In this document: positions 11,900 to 25,573 of the stretch, piece by piece
Position numbering within the stretch: position 1 is the stretch's first letter
Layout: each line of letters starts with the position of its first letter
Source: Tetrastigma voinierianum
Taxonomy: Eukaryota > Streptophyta > Magnoliopsida > Vitales > Vitaceae
Length of the DNA stretch: 64,000 bases
NCBI GenBank assembly: GCA_016808115.1
Contig: JAEQBH010002953.1
Location: 283,501-347,500 of the forward strand
Direction of reading: 5' to 3'
Position numbers and translations under genes: made by a program
The notes under the pieces: generated by a model
The model's database searches: none
What the model was told of the DNA's origin: nothing
The model's input: only the letters and a program-made list of their open reading frames with translations

Positions 11900-13250
11900 A
11901 AGGAAACGAAAATACCATCCGAAAAATAAGTGAGGGTACTGACGCGCTTCAGCTCTGCCCCCAAGTAGTTGCCTCCTCTCATGATTCTAATGATAAGACT
12001 TTAACTAATGGAATCACTTTGTCTTCAACACTGCTCGCGATCTACAATCCAGCATTGCATCTCTTCATAAGTCAACTTCTCCTTTAACTCGCAGACCGGC
12101 CGCTTCCTCTCAATACATGTGAAGGATCCGGGGATATATTTCTCAACATCGATACATGGAATGTATCATGAATCCTTGATAACCTCTCGCAGAATCTCAA
12201 CCTATAAAGCACGTCCCACTGGCCATAATTTCATAAGGTCCAACATACCCCTGACCAAGCTTGCCTCGTTTCCCAAATCTCAACACACCTTTCCAAGGTG
12301 AAATCTTTCAAAAAGACTTGGCCACGATCTCGAATTCGTAAGTCTTCTAAGACTTTGTCCACATAACTTTTCCGCTCTATCTCTTGCTATCTTCAAGTTA
12401 TCACAATAACCCTCACTTTCTCCTCGAAGTGATCCGTACTACTGTGGCCTATTAGTCTTCTCACCAACCTCATCCTGAAGACACCGGAGTCCTACATTTC
12501 GCCATACAACGCCAAATGGAGCCATCTATACCGGCTTGATAGCTATTGTTATAGGCAAACTCCATTAGTGCTAAGTGAGTATCCCAACTTCCTTTGAATT
12601 CCATCACACAAGTTTCAAGATATCCTCTAACGTCCGACAACCCTCTCTCGATCGACCATCCGTCCCGAGGATGAAATGTCGTACGAATGAAGCAGTACCT
12701 AAAGTCAGCTTGCAACCAGGGGCCAAAACCTGATGTGAACCTCGGCTCCCGATCCGTAAACTATCGAAACTATCCCCTCAGTCTCACTATCTCAGCCCAC
12801 ATACAATCAAATAACTTTTCCAATGAATCCTCAATATTAATCGGTAGAAATGATCAGATTTCGCTTAATCGATCAACTATCACCCATATAGCATCATGTT
12901 TTCTCCGAAGGTTCATGGAAGACCTCGTTACAAAATCCATAGTGATCTTTCCCATTTCCACAATCGGAAATGCGAGTAACGATTCTTCCCGGCCCGATGC
13001 TCGCTTCACTTGTCATGCTAGCACCTAGAAACGAAACTTGTGACCTCTTTCTTCATCCCATTCCACTAGTAATGTTCTTTCAAAGTTTTGTACATCTTGG
13101 TACTACCTGGATGCATAGCATACGCAGATGAATGTGCTTCTTCCATAATACCTCACATAAAGTACGCACGCGCACTGGGCCCTTTCACTATCATGCCATC
13201 ATCTCTAATTTGAAACTCTGCTTTCTTTCCCTTTTATCTGCTGTAAGCTT
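11900..13250 (-). pseudogene. Element B integrase remnant
   Basis: The minus-strand frame 12470-12715 contains a degraded integrase core. It reads 'FHPRDGWSIERGLSDV' and, further on, 'MEFKGSWDTHLALMEFAYNN' and 'CRTPVSSG', the usual order at the C-terminal half of Ty3/Gypsy integrase. Downstream (about 12080-12330, minus) sequence resembling the post-core C-terminal domain is visible but broken. The frame is interrupted many times, so no active enzyme is expected. Confidence 0.75.
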
Positions 13251-13365
13251 AATTATCGTGGATCAAGCGGCTACACATTAGAATCTGATCCACTGAGTGT
13301 CTAACATGAAACGTGGCTAACAAGGCTCTGAATCCTCAGCCTCAATATCACCCCTAAAGAAACCC

Positions 13366-13608
13366 TCAGATCCACCAATAGTGGAAGATAGCAACCTGAT
13401 GTCTATGTGAGACGAAGAACTCTCCACAATTACTTTCTTCCGAGGCATCTGCTACGACATTGGCTTTCTGGTGGTACTGCGATAAGTACGATCGTAGTCT
13501 TTGTCGGCTCAAACCCATCTTCTTTACCTCTCGGGTTGCTTTCTTTTTGGGTGAAAATATATTGAGGCTTTTGCCAGTCACCTTAAAGATCCACACAAGG
13601 AACACCAT
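13366..13608 (-). pseudogene. Element B RNase H remnant
   Basis: The 80-residue minus frame contains 'SLNIFSPKK' and 'QRLRSYLSQYHQKANVVADA', matching the end of the Ty3/Gypsy RNase H domain. This lies between the RT remnant (higher coordinates) and the integrase remnant (lower coordinates), which is the expected order. Confidence 0.75.
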
Positions 13609-13849
13609 ATAAATAATGTCTCACGGCCTCCAAAGCCAAAGCCCGCTGCACCAGCTCAGAGTCATGTTAGAGTAATTCTCCTCATGCTTACTTGGAAGGA
13701 GAGAGAGGAGGAAGGAGGCACACTCTGTGCTTTCCAGAGCGCCTTATTATGAGGCATATGCAATGCCACTATCGTGCGCATCCAAAAACACAACCAAGGC
13801 CTTGCAGGCGTCACTATAAGCCACAAATCCATCGCTTCCCATTGGGTAA

Positions 13850-14760
13850 GAGATTGAAGCTACAGTGATAATCTACCCTTCAGCTCCCTCGAGGCTTCTA
13901 TTGCGAGCATCCACCAATCATACTTGACATCTTTCCTTGCATCAGAGCATTGAATTAGAGCGCTATCTTGGAGAACCCTCAACAAACTTCTGTAATATCT
14001 GCTAAACCAAGGAAGCTTACGACCTGACACATTCTTTAGTGGTTTCCAATTTCCTTTGCCTTACATTTTACGAGGATCCTTTGCTCACCCAGTCGGTGAA
14101 ATCACATGACTGGGAATGCCACCTTGTCGAGCAAAATTGACACTTGCTCAACTTGGTTTACAACTGTCGCTCCCTTAGGGTCTACAATACAATCCTCGGG
14201 TGCTGCGGATGTTCCTCGAACTTCATGATTACTAGGATATCCTTCGATCGAAACTATGTGAACCTATCCAAATACGAGGGTGGAATACTCGGTTCATCAA
14301 ATCCATAGACCTTCTTTGGGGCATTAGTCACCAAATGGCATCACGAAGCTCATAGTAATAAAGTAGCGTGTCCTAAATGGGTCTTGGGAACATCACCTCC
14401 ACGCACCCTCAGGCGAGTGATGCCCTGGAGCCTCAAATCATCTTTGGGTACACTCGGGATCATGGAGTTGATCAAATAACTCATCGATTCTGGGGTGGAT
14501 CTTGATTGGATGGTAACTGCAATTGTTGCACATGTCTATACATAATCGCAAACTCCCCATCTTTCTTTTTCACGAAAATGGAGCTCCGTAGGGATATTCT
14601 CAGTCTAATGAATCCTTATACTCAGTCTTCTATGAGCCTTAAGCTCCACCAACACGAGAACCATCACTATAGGAGGAATGGAAATGGGCTCGGTCTACAG
14701 GATCAAATCAATGGTGAACTCCACTTCTCTCTCAGGAGATAAATCCTCCAATATCATCAA
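13850..14760 (-). pseudogene. Element B reverse transcriptase remnant
   Basis: On the minus strand, short in-frame patches spell parts of the RT palm ('FVMPFG' near 14330-14350) and, after it, the connection region ('SFLGLA..' near 14020-14040). The patches are in different frames and the catalytic aspartate pair is not intact in any one frame. No continuous RT can be translated. Confidence 0.65.
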
Positions 14761-15004
14761 GGGAACACATGGAACTCTCTAACAAGCTGGAATCTCATCA
14801 ATATAAGTCCCTCTTCTTCCTTGTCTCCTACATAAGCTAGATAACCACGACAACCTTTACATGACATTTCTGTCTTTGTCATGGCGAGGAGATCATACGG
14901 AAGACAATAACTCTCTCCGTAATCCTGCGGGCTTCCTCCAGCACACGGCCTATTGAAACACTTCTTTTATAACAATCTATTGGCTCGTGGCGAGATAAGC
15001 GTCG

Positions 15005-15304
15005 TCAGAACCACGTCGAAGTCCTCGTGTCTAAGGCCCGCAGATCCATTTGGGAACTCTGTCCCTCAATCGGAACTCTACTATCTCGACTACTTTCATG
15101 CGAGAATAACGGATCTCGGTGCGGAAGGAAACTCTCCATACGACCCTCTATTGTGGGTCTCTGTCTGGCTTGATCTAAGAATGTCTTGGATGCGAGTAGA
15201 TGCGTAGCTCCACAGGTCGCTAATGTATATGCGGCATCATGATCAGGATGAAATATCTTGATGACCATCTTTGGGCGCATCGCATCTTCTTTGGAGTCCG
15301 GCAC
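15005..15304 (-). pseudogene. Element B protease remnant
   Basis: The minus-strand frame reads 'TCGATHLLASKTFL' where retroviral-type aspartic proteases carry D-S/T-G-A. The active-site aspartate is missing (T-C-G-A in place of D-S-G-A), so the copy is dead. It sits between gag and RT remnants. Confidence 0.6.
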
Positions 15305-16629
15305 TTATACTCTGGCTGAGAATGGGGCTCACATGCCATCCTGGGAGCCTTGCCTCTACCTGCAAGCGACCGCCTGCGCTGCGGATGTGTTGGCCTCACT
15401 TGAAACCTCTGTCGACTTTTGTGTGCTAATCTACGATGCGGGTAGCTAGGCGGCTGCGTGTTTGCCTGTCGGTGAGGGCCTCCTAATGAAATGGCCTTCA
15501 CAGCCAGTGGAAACACCTGTCTTTGAATCTCTATTCCCGTGGTGTCGTTTCGACATATACTTAACATCTGAGATATTACTGCGGGTGCCCGCGCTACTTG
15601 GGGCCTCCTTGATCCACGACTAGATATTGCTCCTCGACACGCACCTCGGCCTCTATAACCTCTTCTCTTGCTTTTCTTTCCCTCTTGTCTTTGTCGAGGC
15701 TTTGTTGGGACGTGCACAGTGCACTCCTGCTGCTCTTACTTTCACATCTGCTCGATACATGGTTGCAGTGCTTTGATCGACTCGGAGCGGCCTCGACTAA
15801 GTCCACGTCTATTCGAGGAACCACTAATAAATGCACTGATCAGTCTTTGTAGATCGACAAAAACCTCTTGCACTTAGGGACTTTATCACCTTCGAATGTA
15901 TGGAATAATCTAACTGATTCGAGAGCTTCTTCTGTACTCGGATCTTGTATGTTCTTCTGTTCTAACTTGAAGAACTCATTCTGAATCCTTGACTCTGAGG
16001 AAAGAATGGGTCGTTGAATTCTTGTTGAAGTGGTCCCATGCTGTTCCATCGGATACCTTCTTTCTGCGGCATCCGCTGATCATAGCCACGTCTTTCCGTC
16101 GAGGAAAGGCGGAAAGCAGAGACTCTTTAGTGGAGTCAGGTGCGACCCATAACTCCGTAAACCTTATTTACTCGGTCTAGCCATAACCAGGCTATACGGA
16201 TCACCACCTTTGCAGTCACTTATGGCTTGGCGTAATGATTTAATACTCTCTGTCGACCTCACAGATTCTTGATAACCTCTGCAGGTGGTGGTGGGGTTGC
16301 GGCTGGCGGCAATTCTGGCCTTAAGTACTATCTGTGTATCCCATGCCACCTTTCTGCCGTCGTAATCCGGCATGAGCTCCCTCGGTGGCCTGGGTAGTCG
16401 GCGACTTCTTCTTGGAGGTACGATTCATAGGCGGTAGTGGAACTACTCGTGCTCATTTCTCGCGAGTGCCCGGGGCCTTCGAAAACTGCGGAATGACTCT
16501 CTTGGGGCGACCTCACGTCCTCTTCGACACCTAGTCTTGTATTTGCCAAAAATAGCAACTGTTTAATACTTTGAAACTCCTCATATGTATGTACTTTGAA
16601 CTTAAACTTGCATGGTTGCCAATACTTAT
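15305..16629 (-). pseudogene. Element B gag remnant
   Basis: The minus frame 15840-16049 ('ILSSESRIQNEFFKLEQKN..' through 'VPKCKRFL') resembles the retrotransposon gag domain of plant Ty3/Gypsy elements. Frames 16164-16373 and 15220-15717 flank it with gag-like N-terminal and Arg-rich C-terminal sequence. A zinc knuckle is expected near 15340-15400, but I cannot read an intact CCHC motif. Confidence 0.6.
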
Positions 16630-16641
16630 GCTCTGATACCA
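16630..16641 (-). other. Primer-binding site of element B (initiator tRNA-Met type)
   Basis: GCTCTGATACCA on the plus strand is the reverse complement of TGGTATCAGAGC, the standard plant tRNA-iMet primer-binding site. It lies about 60 bp inside the inferred LTR edge, farther than usual. It also forms an inverted repeat with TGGTATCA at 16649-16656. Confidence 0.85.
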
Positions 16642-16706
16642 CCTTGCGTGGTATCATCTTCTTTGCGATCCTAGGTTATTATATACGACTGCTTTCGATG
16701 CCACGC

Positions 16707-19618
16707 GACACACCCTACCCCCTTAGGTGGCGGGCGTCTTGAAACCACTCCACGAAATCGGTAGATTCCTACAACGACTAGAAACTCTGTGACGGCCAGT
16801 ATTTAACTAGCTAAACCTAACATAAAATTTTCTTTTCTAAACTTATGATTTTATAAAATTTCGACATAGCAGTTGCATAGGACATGTCCCAGTCTTGTAT
16901 ACATCAATTACACTATATCCAAATATGGCAACGAAGCACACCAACACATTCTCACAAAACTACTGCAATAATACGTACATATGCTCCATTATAAGTTCAA
17001 AGTATTTCCTTACACAATATTCTTAATTACGACCGCGATATAAATGTCGGGAGAATCTAATCTGCTCCAGTGATCAGAATTATGCATGCACGGAAAATAG
17101 TTTTAAAATACAAAATAATGAGCTAAGCGAGCTGATGAGTGTATGTTTTATAAAATGTTTTTCTTTTCAGGAAAACATCTAGCTAATAAAACTTTCTTTT
17201 ACAATTATTTTCGGAAAGCTTTACTTTGCTTTGCTTACTTGCTTTTAAAGTTTCTAAACTTTCTTAGCTTGCTTTGCTTTTCTTTAGAAGCATAAAACTC
17301 TTATTGTTTGCTTGCTTAGAAGTTTATAAAACTACAATTTCTTTGCTTGCTCTTTATCTTGTTTGAAAAGTTTCTTAAACGCTTTCATGAGCCTTTTTAA
17401 TAACTTTAAAGTTTTACCGAACTTTTTCATAAAAACGAACACGGGCTCAACCGCATTCTTTGAAAATAAAAGCGGGCACAGGCTCAGGTTTGCTTTAAAA
17501 TCACGGAGCTTGGCTGCCGTCGTTTGAAATCTAGCGGGAGCTTGGCTCAATGGTTGCTTCGCTCTCAGGAAGCCGTGACAGGGAACCAAATAGTTGATTT
17601 TCAAGCGTAATATTATGCTCATAAAACATCGACCCTTTGAATTTATTTTACTTCTTGTACCACACAGTGAACACGAGGCACAGGCGGCGATGCTTGGTGG
17701 AAAGGACTGTGTCGCATCACCTTTCGGGTGAGTATGGTGGAATTGACTGGGTCGCCATCACCATATGTAGTTAGAGCTCACTTAACCTTATATACTCACA
17801 GCCGTGCCGCGGTCCTTTAAATGCATGATGTATGTCCTACGTTTAGACGAATGAAACTAAAATGCATGTATGAGTCCTAACACCACCGTGCACATACGAA
17901 TACCTCGACCGGTTTTCTTGCTTAGAACTAGAAGGCTTTGTTTTTTCTAAGCATTCTTTGCCGCGCTTGCTCTTTGAAAAATGGTTTACAATTTAAAACC
18001 ATTTACTTGCTTGCTTAAAAAATGGTTTAATTATTCAAACCATTTACTTACTGCTGCCGGCATTGATTTACAATTTAGAAACCATTTACTTACTTTTCAA
18101 AATTGTTTAACTCAAAACCATTTGCTTGTTTGAAATGGTTTGAACTCAAAACCATGAAATACCAAGCAAAACAATTTTTATAATAATAATAATAACATAA
18201 TTAGTATTTGAAAATGAGTTTAGAACACTCACCTCTTTGTTTAAGCAAACTTGAGCACAGCCCACAACTCTTCCGCTTTGCTTTAGCCTACACACCTAAT
18301 GTGATTGGGATCACTGAAGACAACCAAGCAATTTGCACTACAGCAATTAAAATTTTCGTAAAATATAAACAATGCCATTCACACAAAGTATATGTAGGCT
18401 GTATTCTAGACTAAATGACTTTCCCATATACTAAAAACACCCAAAATATTTCTAAATTTCCGTCTGTGACTGCTTGAATAAAAATCCCGAATTTTAACTA
18501 AATCAGTCTGAACAAATTCCGAAATTTCCTAAATTTCCTAAAATTCCTAAACTCCGCCTAAAAATTTTGGGACTGAATTTATGGCCTCTAAGAATATTCC
18601 AAGCCATTATATAGCTTTAGGCTCAAATAATATAGAAAATTTCACCTCTTCAAGTTTGACTGAAAAGCTAAGATTTTGTGTTCACGTTGTGATTTCCTGG
18701 CCATAGAGTGAACTTTACCTACCGGGTCCGAAAAGCGCGACCACTAGAATGACGATCTGAGAAAACTAAAAATTTGGGGCCGCATATTTACCCGAATTTC
18801 TGGGTGAACTCTGTTTTGATACTCACGCTGTGAGCCCCGCCGCTGTGAGCACTTTTTCTTGCTGATTCCGATGAATTCGACTGGGGCCATTTGCAAATTG
18901 AGAAAGAAATAAAAGAAGAAAAAACTAAAATACATCCTCTCTCCCCGCCTCTGTGAATTTCAAGGTCTCTGCCTACTTCAGTTTGCTTAATTTTTTTTTT
19001 TCTAATGTGGGACCCAGCATGTCCCTATTTCATTTCGTCCGTTTAAGCCTAAATTAATTTATATTTATTCCAGGTTTCAATTTTTATCCTAATCAATATT
19101 CTAAGATTATTACTTCGAATTTTCAAAAATCCCGCTGTGTTTCACTTTTATCCGTCTCGAAATTAAGAAAATATTCCCAATCACTTTAATCTAACAAATC
19201 TTTCAAGTCTGATTTACAGACGAACTTAATCACAGTCCGCCACATCCAGATCTAGAGCATTTTCGGCATTCTCTTAAAAATTACAGAATTATTAATATTG
19301 TTTTACTTAAACTTCCATTAATTATAATTTTTACCCTCTTTAAGAACTTTCCTTAATTGCAAAAGCGCTGCCAATTCCTTAAATATTGCAAATCCAACCT
19401 TAAAATCCCACTCAGATCCATCTCAATCTTAATTATGTCTTGGCATATCCTCTTTAAGAATGACAATTTGTGCCTTGTTCAAGTACCACAAATTCCTTGG
19501 TTCCATAAACTTTCATTTGTTTTAGTCTCCAAAATACTAAGAATGCACACTGGGTACTTTATACACCCTCTACAAAAGATTACATATATTGTACACTCTC
19601 TCTAGACGGGGTGTTACA
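16707..19618 (-). mobile_element. 5' LTR of element B
   Basis: A 2.9-kb LTR paired with 8864-11846. It ends GTGTTACA on the plus strand at 19618. The inner edge is approximate (16699-16707). The two LTRs differ by many short indels, so the insertion is old or the base-level sequence is poor. Confidence 0.8.
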
Positions 19619-20608
19619 ACATCCCCAAGCGCGTCTTCTGCACTCCAAAAATAGTCCTTACGATCGGGTGGGTTAAGCCCAAGAGGTGGAATTTCCCTAC
19701 TGGGTTACCTCCCCACCTAAGTGCAATGCAATGGCACACCAAACATACAACACATGCTAATATATCAATTATGATATATTAACAATTTTAAGTCCCATAC
19801 ATCATGTTATTCGCTTTATAATATACACATAAACTTAGCTCACATAAGAATAATCCTAAGAATTCATCTTAGAACTCCGCTACAATATCAGCCAAATCAA
19901 CATGTTATTTTCTCATGGCAACAACACACATCACACAATCACACAAACAAACTGTGGACTATCCAAACATTCTAGGGATTTTCTTAACTCTGGCCCAAAG
20001 CTTGGAACTCGAAACCACGCCATCCAGCCTCAACAACCCTATCCATTACAAAGCCCTTACAAAAGTAAAGCAAGTAGGAGAAAAACTCTACATTCTCAGT
20101 CATTTAAACTCCCAAATCTCAGAGATCACACGCAGCCCTCGATGTAGACCAACTTTGCCTCGCTGCTGAAGCCGAGCCGACGTCCGATTGTTGAGATCTT
20201 AGAGAGAGTGACTTTCTCTCTCTAAAACCAAACGAAATGGCTAATGGATATTTTGTTTTCTTCTCCCACGTTTTTCTACAAGAGATTTATTTTTCTTTAT
20301 GATGACACCTCATGGCTCAATGGTCATGGATCCATTTCCACACATGGCTAATTGTGAGCCATTCTTTCCATGTGCCAAGCGTCACTCTCTGGTGTGGCAT
20401 GGCATTCTAAACTTTGGCTATTCATCCTACACCCCACGCCTCGAAAACGAATCCCACCACTCTAATTCAACGAAATTCGACGCGTAGCTAAATTTCGCGA
20501 CGAAGTTCAACGGAGAAGTCCGTTTTCGCTGTCCAAATCAAAATTCCCTGATTTTTAATCAAATTACCGCTCTATCTCTTCCTTAGAAATCTGATTTTCC
20601 TCGGTCTC

Positions 20609-20609
<1 letters not shown>

Positions 20610-20682
<73 letters not shown>

Positions 20683-20840
20683 TATATAGATTTATATCTA
20701 TAAATATTATAGATATATATATAGATATATAAATCTATATAGATATCTATAAATATATATAAATATATATAAATCTATATATAAATACTATATAGATATA
20801 TCTATATACATCTATATATATAGATTTATATATATAGATA
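20610..20840. repeat. (TA)n microsatellite array
   Basis: TA simple sequence between the end of the C LTR and the start of the next A LTR (TGTGATC at 20841). Confidence 0.95.
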
Positions 20841-22866
20841 TGTGATCAAAACTCCGGGTCCGTGACTACCCGTCAACTCCGCTGAATAAGTGGACACATC
20901 TCACGCTACTTTAGAAAATCTGACAAAGTCCCTTTGTACCTGAGCTGCACTAATTAAAATACCGCATGAAACCCGTCCCAAGCAACAATATATTCAATAT
21001 ATCCAAGAGATCAAATCACATATGAGGCCACGCCACTTAAATTCACACAACGATACACTCATAATGGCTACTTAACTATGAATTCAACTATATAATCAAT
21101 AGTTACAAGAGTTCAAACGCTTTATTTATGCACAAGATTTATATTAAACATAGGAAAATTCTAATACATGTAGATATCGCCAAGCCAAAGCCACAACCGG
21201 CTTTTCTTCTAATCCACGCCCCCTAGGATGCAGCCGTCCCTCGCGCACGCCCCGCACTCAGAAAAGGGGATCCACGACCCAGGGTGAGCCAGCCTCGCAG
21301 GAGAATCGCCTCAAGTGGGCCACTTCACCACCTAAGTGCAAAGTAATGTTCCAAATTAAACAAACATTCGGGCAAATGCATGATCCTACTTGAATGTATA
21401 CACGACCAACTGAATCGAGTCCATCGACTTCTCACACTCGCCAAGCCTCGTATGAGAATTATCATTTTATTAGCGGGCAAACCCTCCGATGAATATATAT
21501 CAATTGGCAAACCGACGATTGATATATATTAATTGTTTGTGACTACCCACGAATATATATATCAACCGGGCCGCTCCGACGGTTGATATATTATTAGTCA
21601 GACTACCCGGGCGAATAAATATCAACCGCCGCCCGACTTGGATATATTATTTAGCTCAGGACTACTCCGATGAATAAATATCAACTCGGCCGCCTCCGAC
21701 TATTGATATATATTATTTAGCTTGACTACCTCCGATCATTTAATATTTTGGGGACTACCCTCCGAACCACTTTCCTCTAGACTCATCTCACTAACTCCTA
21801 TCATCCTAAGATGTTCCAAAGGTATTACGGAATGCATGTATGCCGCCCACCCGCCTACTCACACGTGCAAATATATAAATACGAATATACTGCATAAAAA
21901 TTAAATCACAAACACGTTATAATTATTATCATTTCACACATCAAAATTAGCTCTTTAAGACAAATTAAACACAAGCAATCGACCAATTTGTTTATCCAAA
22001 TGTTATAATTTCATTTTAAAATATATTTTAAGATCATTTTAAGAGCAAACCTGCCATTCTAAAAACATAAACCCAACACACCTGCAGTCCCAATCCATCG
22101 CGATTCCCGCTGATCCATACCTGGGAAATGACATCATATTTATTCATCACAAAACCCGGACTGTTTTAACAACCCAAACCCGCCAAATAACGTCCACTGA
22201 TGCTCACTGCGGTCCAATCTCGCTTCACTTTTGAACTAATTTTACATCACCACAAAGACTTATTGAATAAACACGCTGTGCAAAGACCCAAGCAACAGTC
22301 CGTAATAGTTGTCTAGATTGCCCACGCTCCTGTAATGCCAAACACTCTGGCCCATTTTTGTGGTTTACGCCCATTCCGCCTTTATCATCTCAAGCATGCA
22401 TTTTTAATAATTAAATTCCATACAAACAGCCTATTACTTGAATTTCAAAGCTTCACAACCCAAAATCCTAAGACTCTAATACTTCCTGCGTTGCTCAAGA
22501 CTGAGGCTTCTTTAAATAGAATGAAATCCCCCGGACAGGCTTGAGCTACAAAAACCCAAACCCTGGTCCAGATCCAAATCATCCGGGTATTTCTAGAGAA
22601 AGAATAGACCTTCTCTGAAACTCAGCCACTGCATCTCCACGAGCTCCTGTCGCTTCCGCCTAATGTAGGTTAGTGAGCAGAAACTATTCCTGTATTGCGC
22701 TACGAGTAAATCCTAAGATTTAGTTTCGATGGATTTTCTGTTCATTTGAAGAGATATAGTGACTGAAAATCAAAAGAAAAATGAGCCTCACCGTCACTGA
22801 TAGATTTATCAGGCAATGAGACGAGAGATTGCATTACAATGAATTTTTTACGCCTCGGCCCACAAG
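20841..22866 (-). mobile_element. Family A1 LTR, minus strand, degraded at its far end
   Basis: It starts TGTGATCAAAACTCCGGG and shows the A1 order: terminal block, 'gatcctacttgaatgt', the dyad array at about 21480-21740, and 'gatgttccaa..attacggaatgcatgt'. The last 200 bp are poorly conserved and give way to (TA)n at 22867. No TSD can be read because both flanks are TA repeats. Confidence 0.75.
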
Positions 22867-22945
22867 ATATCTATATAGACAGAGATATATATAGATATAT
22901 ACATATTTATATATAGGATAACTATATATATATATATATATATAT
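22867..22945. repeat. Short (TA)n array
   Basis: About 80 bp of TA simple sequence between two LTRs of opposite orientation. Confidence 0.9.
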
Positions 22946-25269
22946 TGTAAGAACTTATAGAAATTCCAATTTAATACAAGGGCAAAATCGTAAATTTGAT
23001 TATTATTATTATATAAAAAGTGTAATTACGGTTAAAACTGTAATAATTTGATTTTACAGATGAAACGACAGTTTATTGACCGCTCTCAAATTCTGAAGTA
23101 GTACGAAATTTGCACTTTTCGAGATACTTTTAGAGTTTGGCTATATACGCTTTTCGGGGAGGCATCACTTCGCCGGTAGAATCGCTGGCGCACGTTTATA
23201 CTATACCAAACATACGGTACGATAGAGAAACGACGAAATGACGTCGAGCGTGCCTCACTATTCAACCAGAAACGATGATGATAACGCGAGAAAATGATTT
23301 TGGCGACAAAGACGCACAGAGCACAATCTTCTTCCACCAACAACAAGAGCTAAAACGGAAGGCATTATCGGAGATGCAAAGAATAACGTATTTTAGAGTG
23401 AAGGAACCCCTTCTTCGGTGTTATCTCGAACGACCGCCGATTTCGACCAGCAGAAGCGCGCGAACGCCTATCGCGAGTTGTTAGTTCCGCGGATCCGGCC
23501 AGAGTTTTGACAACCAGAGAGGATTTTCGCTCGCGCTTTATTCATCGGCGGCTTTCTACGCTTTATTATTCGAGGTCGAGGTTGATCTGGTCCCAAACAA
23601 TGTCCAACTGTTAGACTTTCGCGATTTCATCATCCGATCTGTCAAATTAAATGTTAGCGTTCCACCCGCAATTCTTACAAACGCGTGAGTCAGCGTTACC
23701 TGAATGAGGGACTCCGTACTCCAAATACGGGAATCACCTGTGGGAATTTTTGAGATTCTTCACGTCCCGCGACACCGCAAACCGTTGTGGTCGTTGCGCG
23801 AACGCGCTGAACTACGTTGGCAATATACCGTGAACATGGAACCCGCTTTCAAAATTGAACTCCGATAGATGAGTTAACACCGCGGATGCCCACTTCCTTG
23901 TTTCGGGACCTAATCGGGTTTTGTGATAATCATTGAATAAATTATGCTTTGGGTGATTAGAGACCGGAATTGGGACGGAAATCGGTTCCACCAAGAGAAC
24001 CCGTAGCGTAACGTGGACGCCCACTTATTTCTCGCTTTTCAATCGTGAAAACAAATTCCGTTTGTGATAAAGGGGCTGAAATTGTCCATGTGTTTTGGTA
24101 TGAAATTGTATGAAAATATAATTTGATTTGGTGTGGTGTAGAAATCAATAGGTTAATGCTTAATGAGGATTAATATGAGGTCACAATTATATGGAATATA
24201 ATCTGTATGTATAGCCATTGGGAATTAAAATAGGATTTGCTCAATTATATAAATATAATTGTGAGCATGTGGCCATTGGAGATGAAATTATGATTTGCTC
24301 AAGTGAGCTAATTTGGGGCGATGGTTGATATCATTGAATTACATGCTAGTAATTGTAGTTGATTGAAAATATGCATATTGTCATATTGTGTAAAATGGTT
24401 TTGAAAATGGTATGCATTTTCATATGCACTGCAACCTAGAGTTAGGTGTATGACAAGGTATTTTTATAAAACGATATGGTTAAGTAAAGGAATTTCAAAG
24501 GATGATATTCCGGAGAATCGTATTTATCGCCACCGCATTTCTTACGGCGACCACGATCGTTTCCTGAAAGTCACCAACCAATTCACCCTCGGAGGGTAGT
24601 CCATTTTTACTCAACATTTAGGTATTTTCAAGAACAACAACTGGGGTTTTATTTTGAAAATGATTATTTTCTCATACATGGCTTAGGCAAGTGTGAGTGA
24701 GTCTGAGGACTCGTGACATGGGATGACATGTAGACATTTAAGTAGGATCATGTATTTACTTGAGGTGTTTACTTAGGAGCATTGCAATCGCACTTAGGTG
24801 GTGAGAGCAGCCCACTTAGGGCGATTCCCTCCTACCGAGCTTTAGCTCACCCCGCTGGACCCCTTATTTCAGTACAAGAGCTGAGGAGACAAATTTTGAG
24901 GTTGGATTTTGTGCTTCTGCTTAGGCTTGATGGGTTTTTACATAACATGTATTAGAATTGTAGATTTTTTAATATATGTTTGTATAAAACAAAAGTGTTA
25001 TCAAGTATTGAATTATTGAGAGATAATTGAAGAATAGTTATGATAATTGGATCTTATGAGATTGGGTTTATGAGCCCAAGAGCAATTTCACTATGTTGGG
25101 ATTATTGCATATATTGGATTGTTTGGGACAAGATATGGGTGTTATTTACAAGAATTGTATTTGGGCAGAGCTCAGATGCGGAGACTCGTCGATTTTTAAG
25201 TGGCGCTGCAACCCGACATCCACTTGTATTCCGCGTTGGATTCGCAAATAATCTGACCCTAGTTTTGGG
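22946..25269 (+). mobile_element. Family A2 LTR, plus strand
   Basis: It starts TGTAAGAACTTATAGAAATTCC and shares the A opening block. Through 'tggtgtggtgtagaaatcaataggttaatgcttaatgagg' it matches 38519-40843 rather than the A1 copies. It lacks the dyad array, keeping one 'ggagggtagtcca'. Its last bases pass directly into TATATATAG, so the terminal 'ggcgtcaca' is lost. No internal region follows. Confidence 0.8.
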
Positions 25270-25535
25270 TATATATAGATATATACATAGTTTATATATA
25301 TAGATAACTATATATATATATATATATAGTTATTCATATATATAAATATGTATATATCTATATAAGGTATATAAATATCTATATATATAGATGTATACAT
25401 ATCTATATATATATATGTATATAGATATATCTATATAGATATATACATATCTATATATATAGATATCTATATATATATATATATATATTTATATATAAAT
25501 CTATATATCTATATAGATTTATATAGATATATAAA

Positions 25536-25573
<38 letters not shown>

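Larger units (their letters stand above)
8864..19618 (-). mobile_element. Element B: near full-length Ty3/Gypsy LTR retrotransposon
   Basis: Minus-strand element of about 10.75 kb, with LTRs of about 2.9-3.0 kb at each end, a tRNA-Met-type primer-binding site at 16630-16641 and a purine tract next to the 3' LTR. Remnants run gag, protease, RT, RNase H, integrase in minus-strand order. Integrase after RNase H defines Ty3/Gypsy rather than Ty1/Copia. All coding parts are frameshifted, so it is not autonomous. It inserted into a family C LTR. Confidence 0.85.
8599..20609 (-). mobile_element. Family C solo LTR, split by element B
   Basis: The family C LTR occupies 8599-8863 and 19619-20609 (about 1.25 kb in total). 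It matches the uninterrupted C LTR at 58515-59866: the left part shares 'cacaattatatatttta' and 'aatttatctgaaaa', and the right part shares 'agcgcgtcttc' and 'tcccta..ctac'. The split point is flanked by CCATC (8859-8863) and ACATC (19619-19623), a 4-of-5 TSD for element B. Both outer ends lie in (TA)n arrays, so its own TSD cannot be read. Confidence 0.75.
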
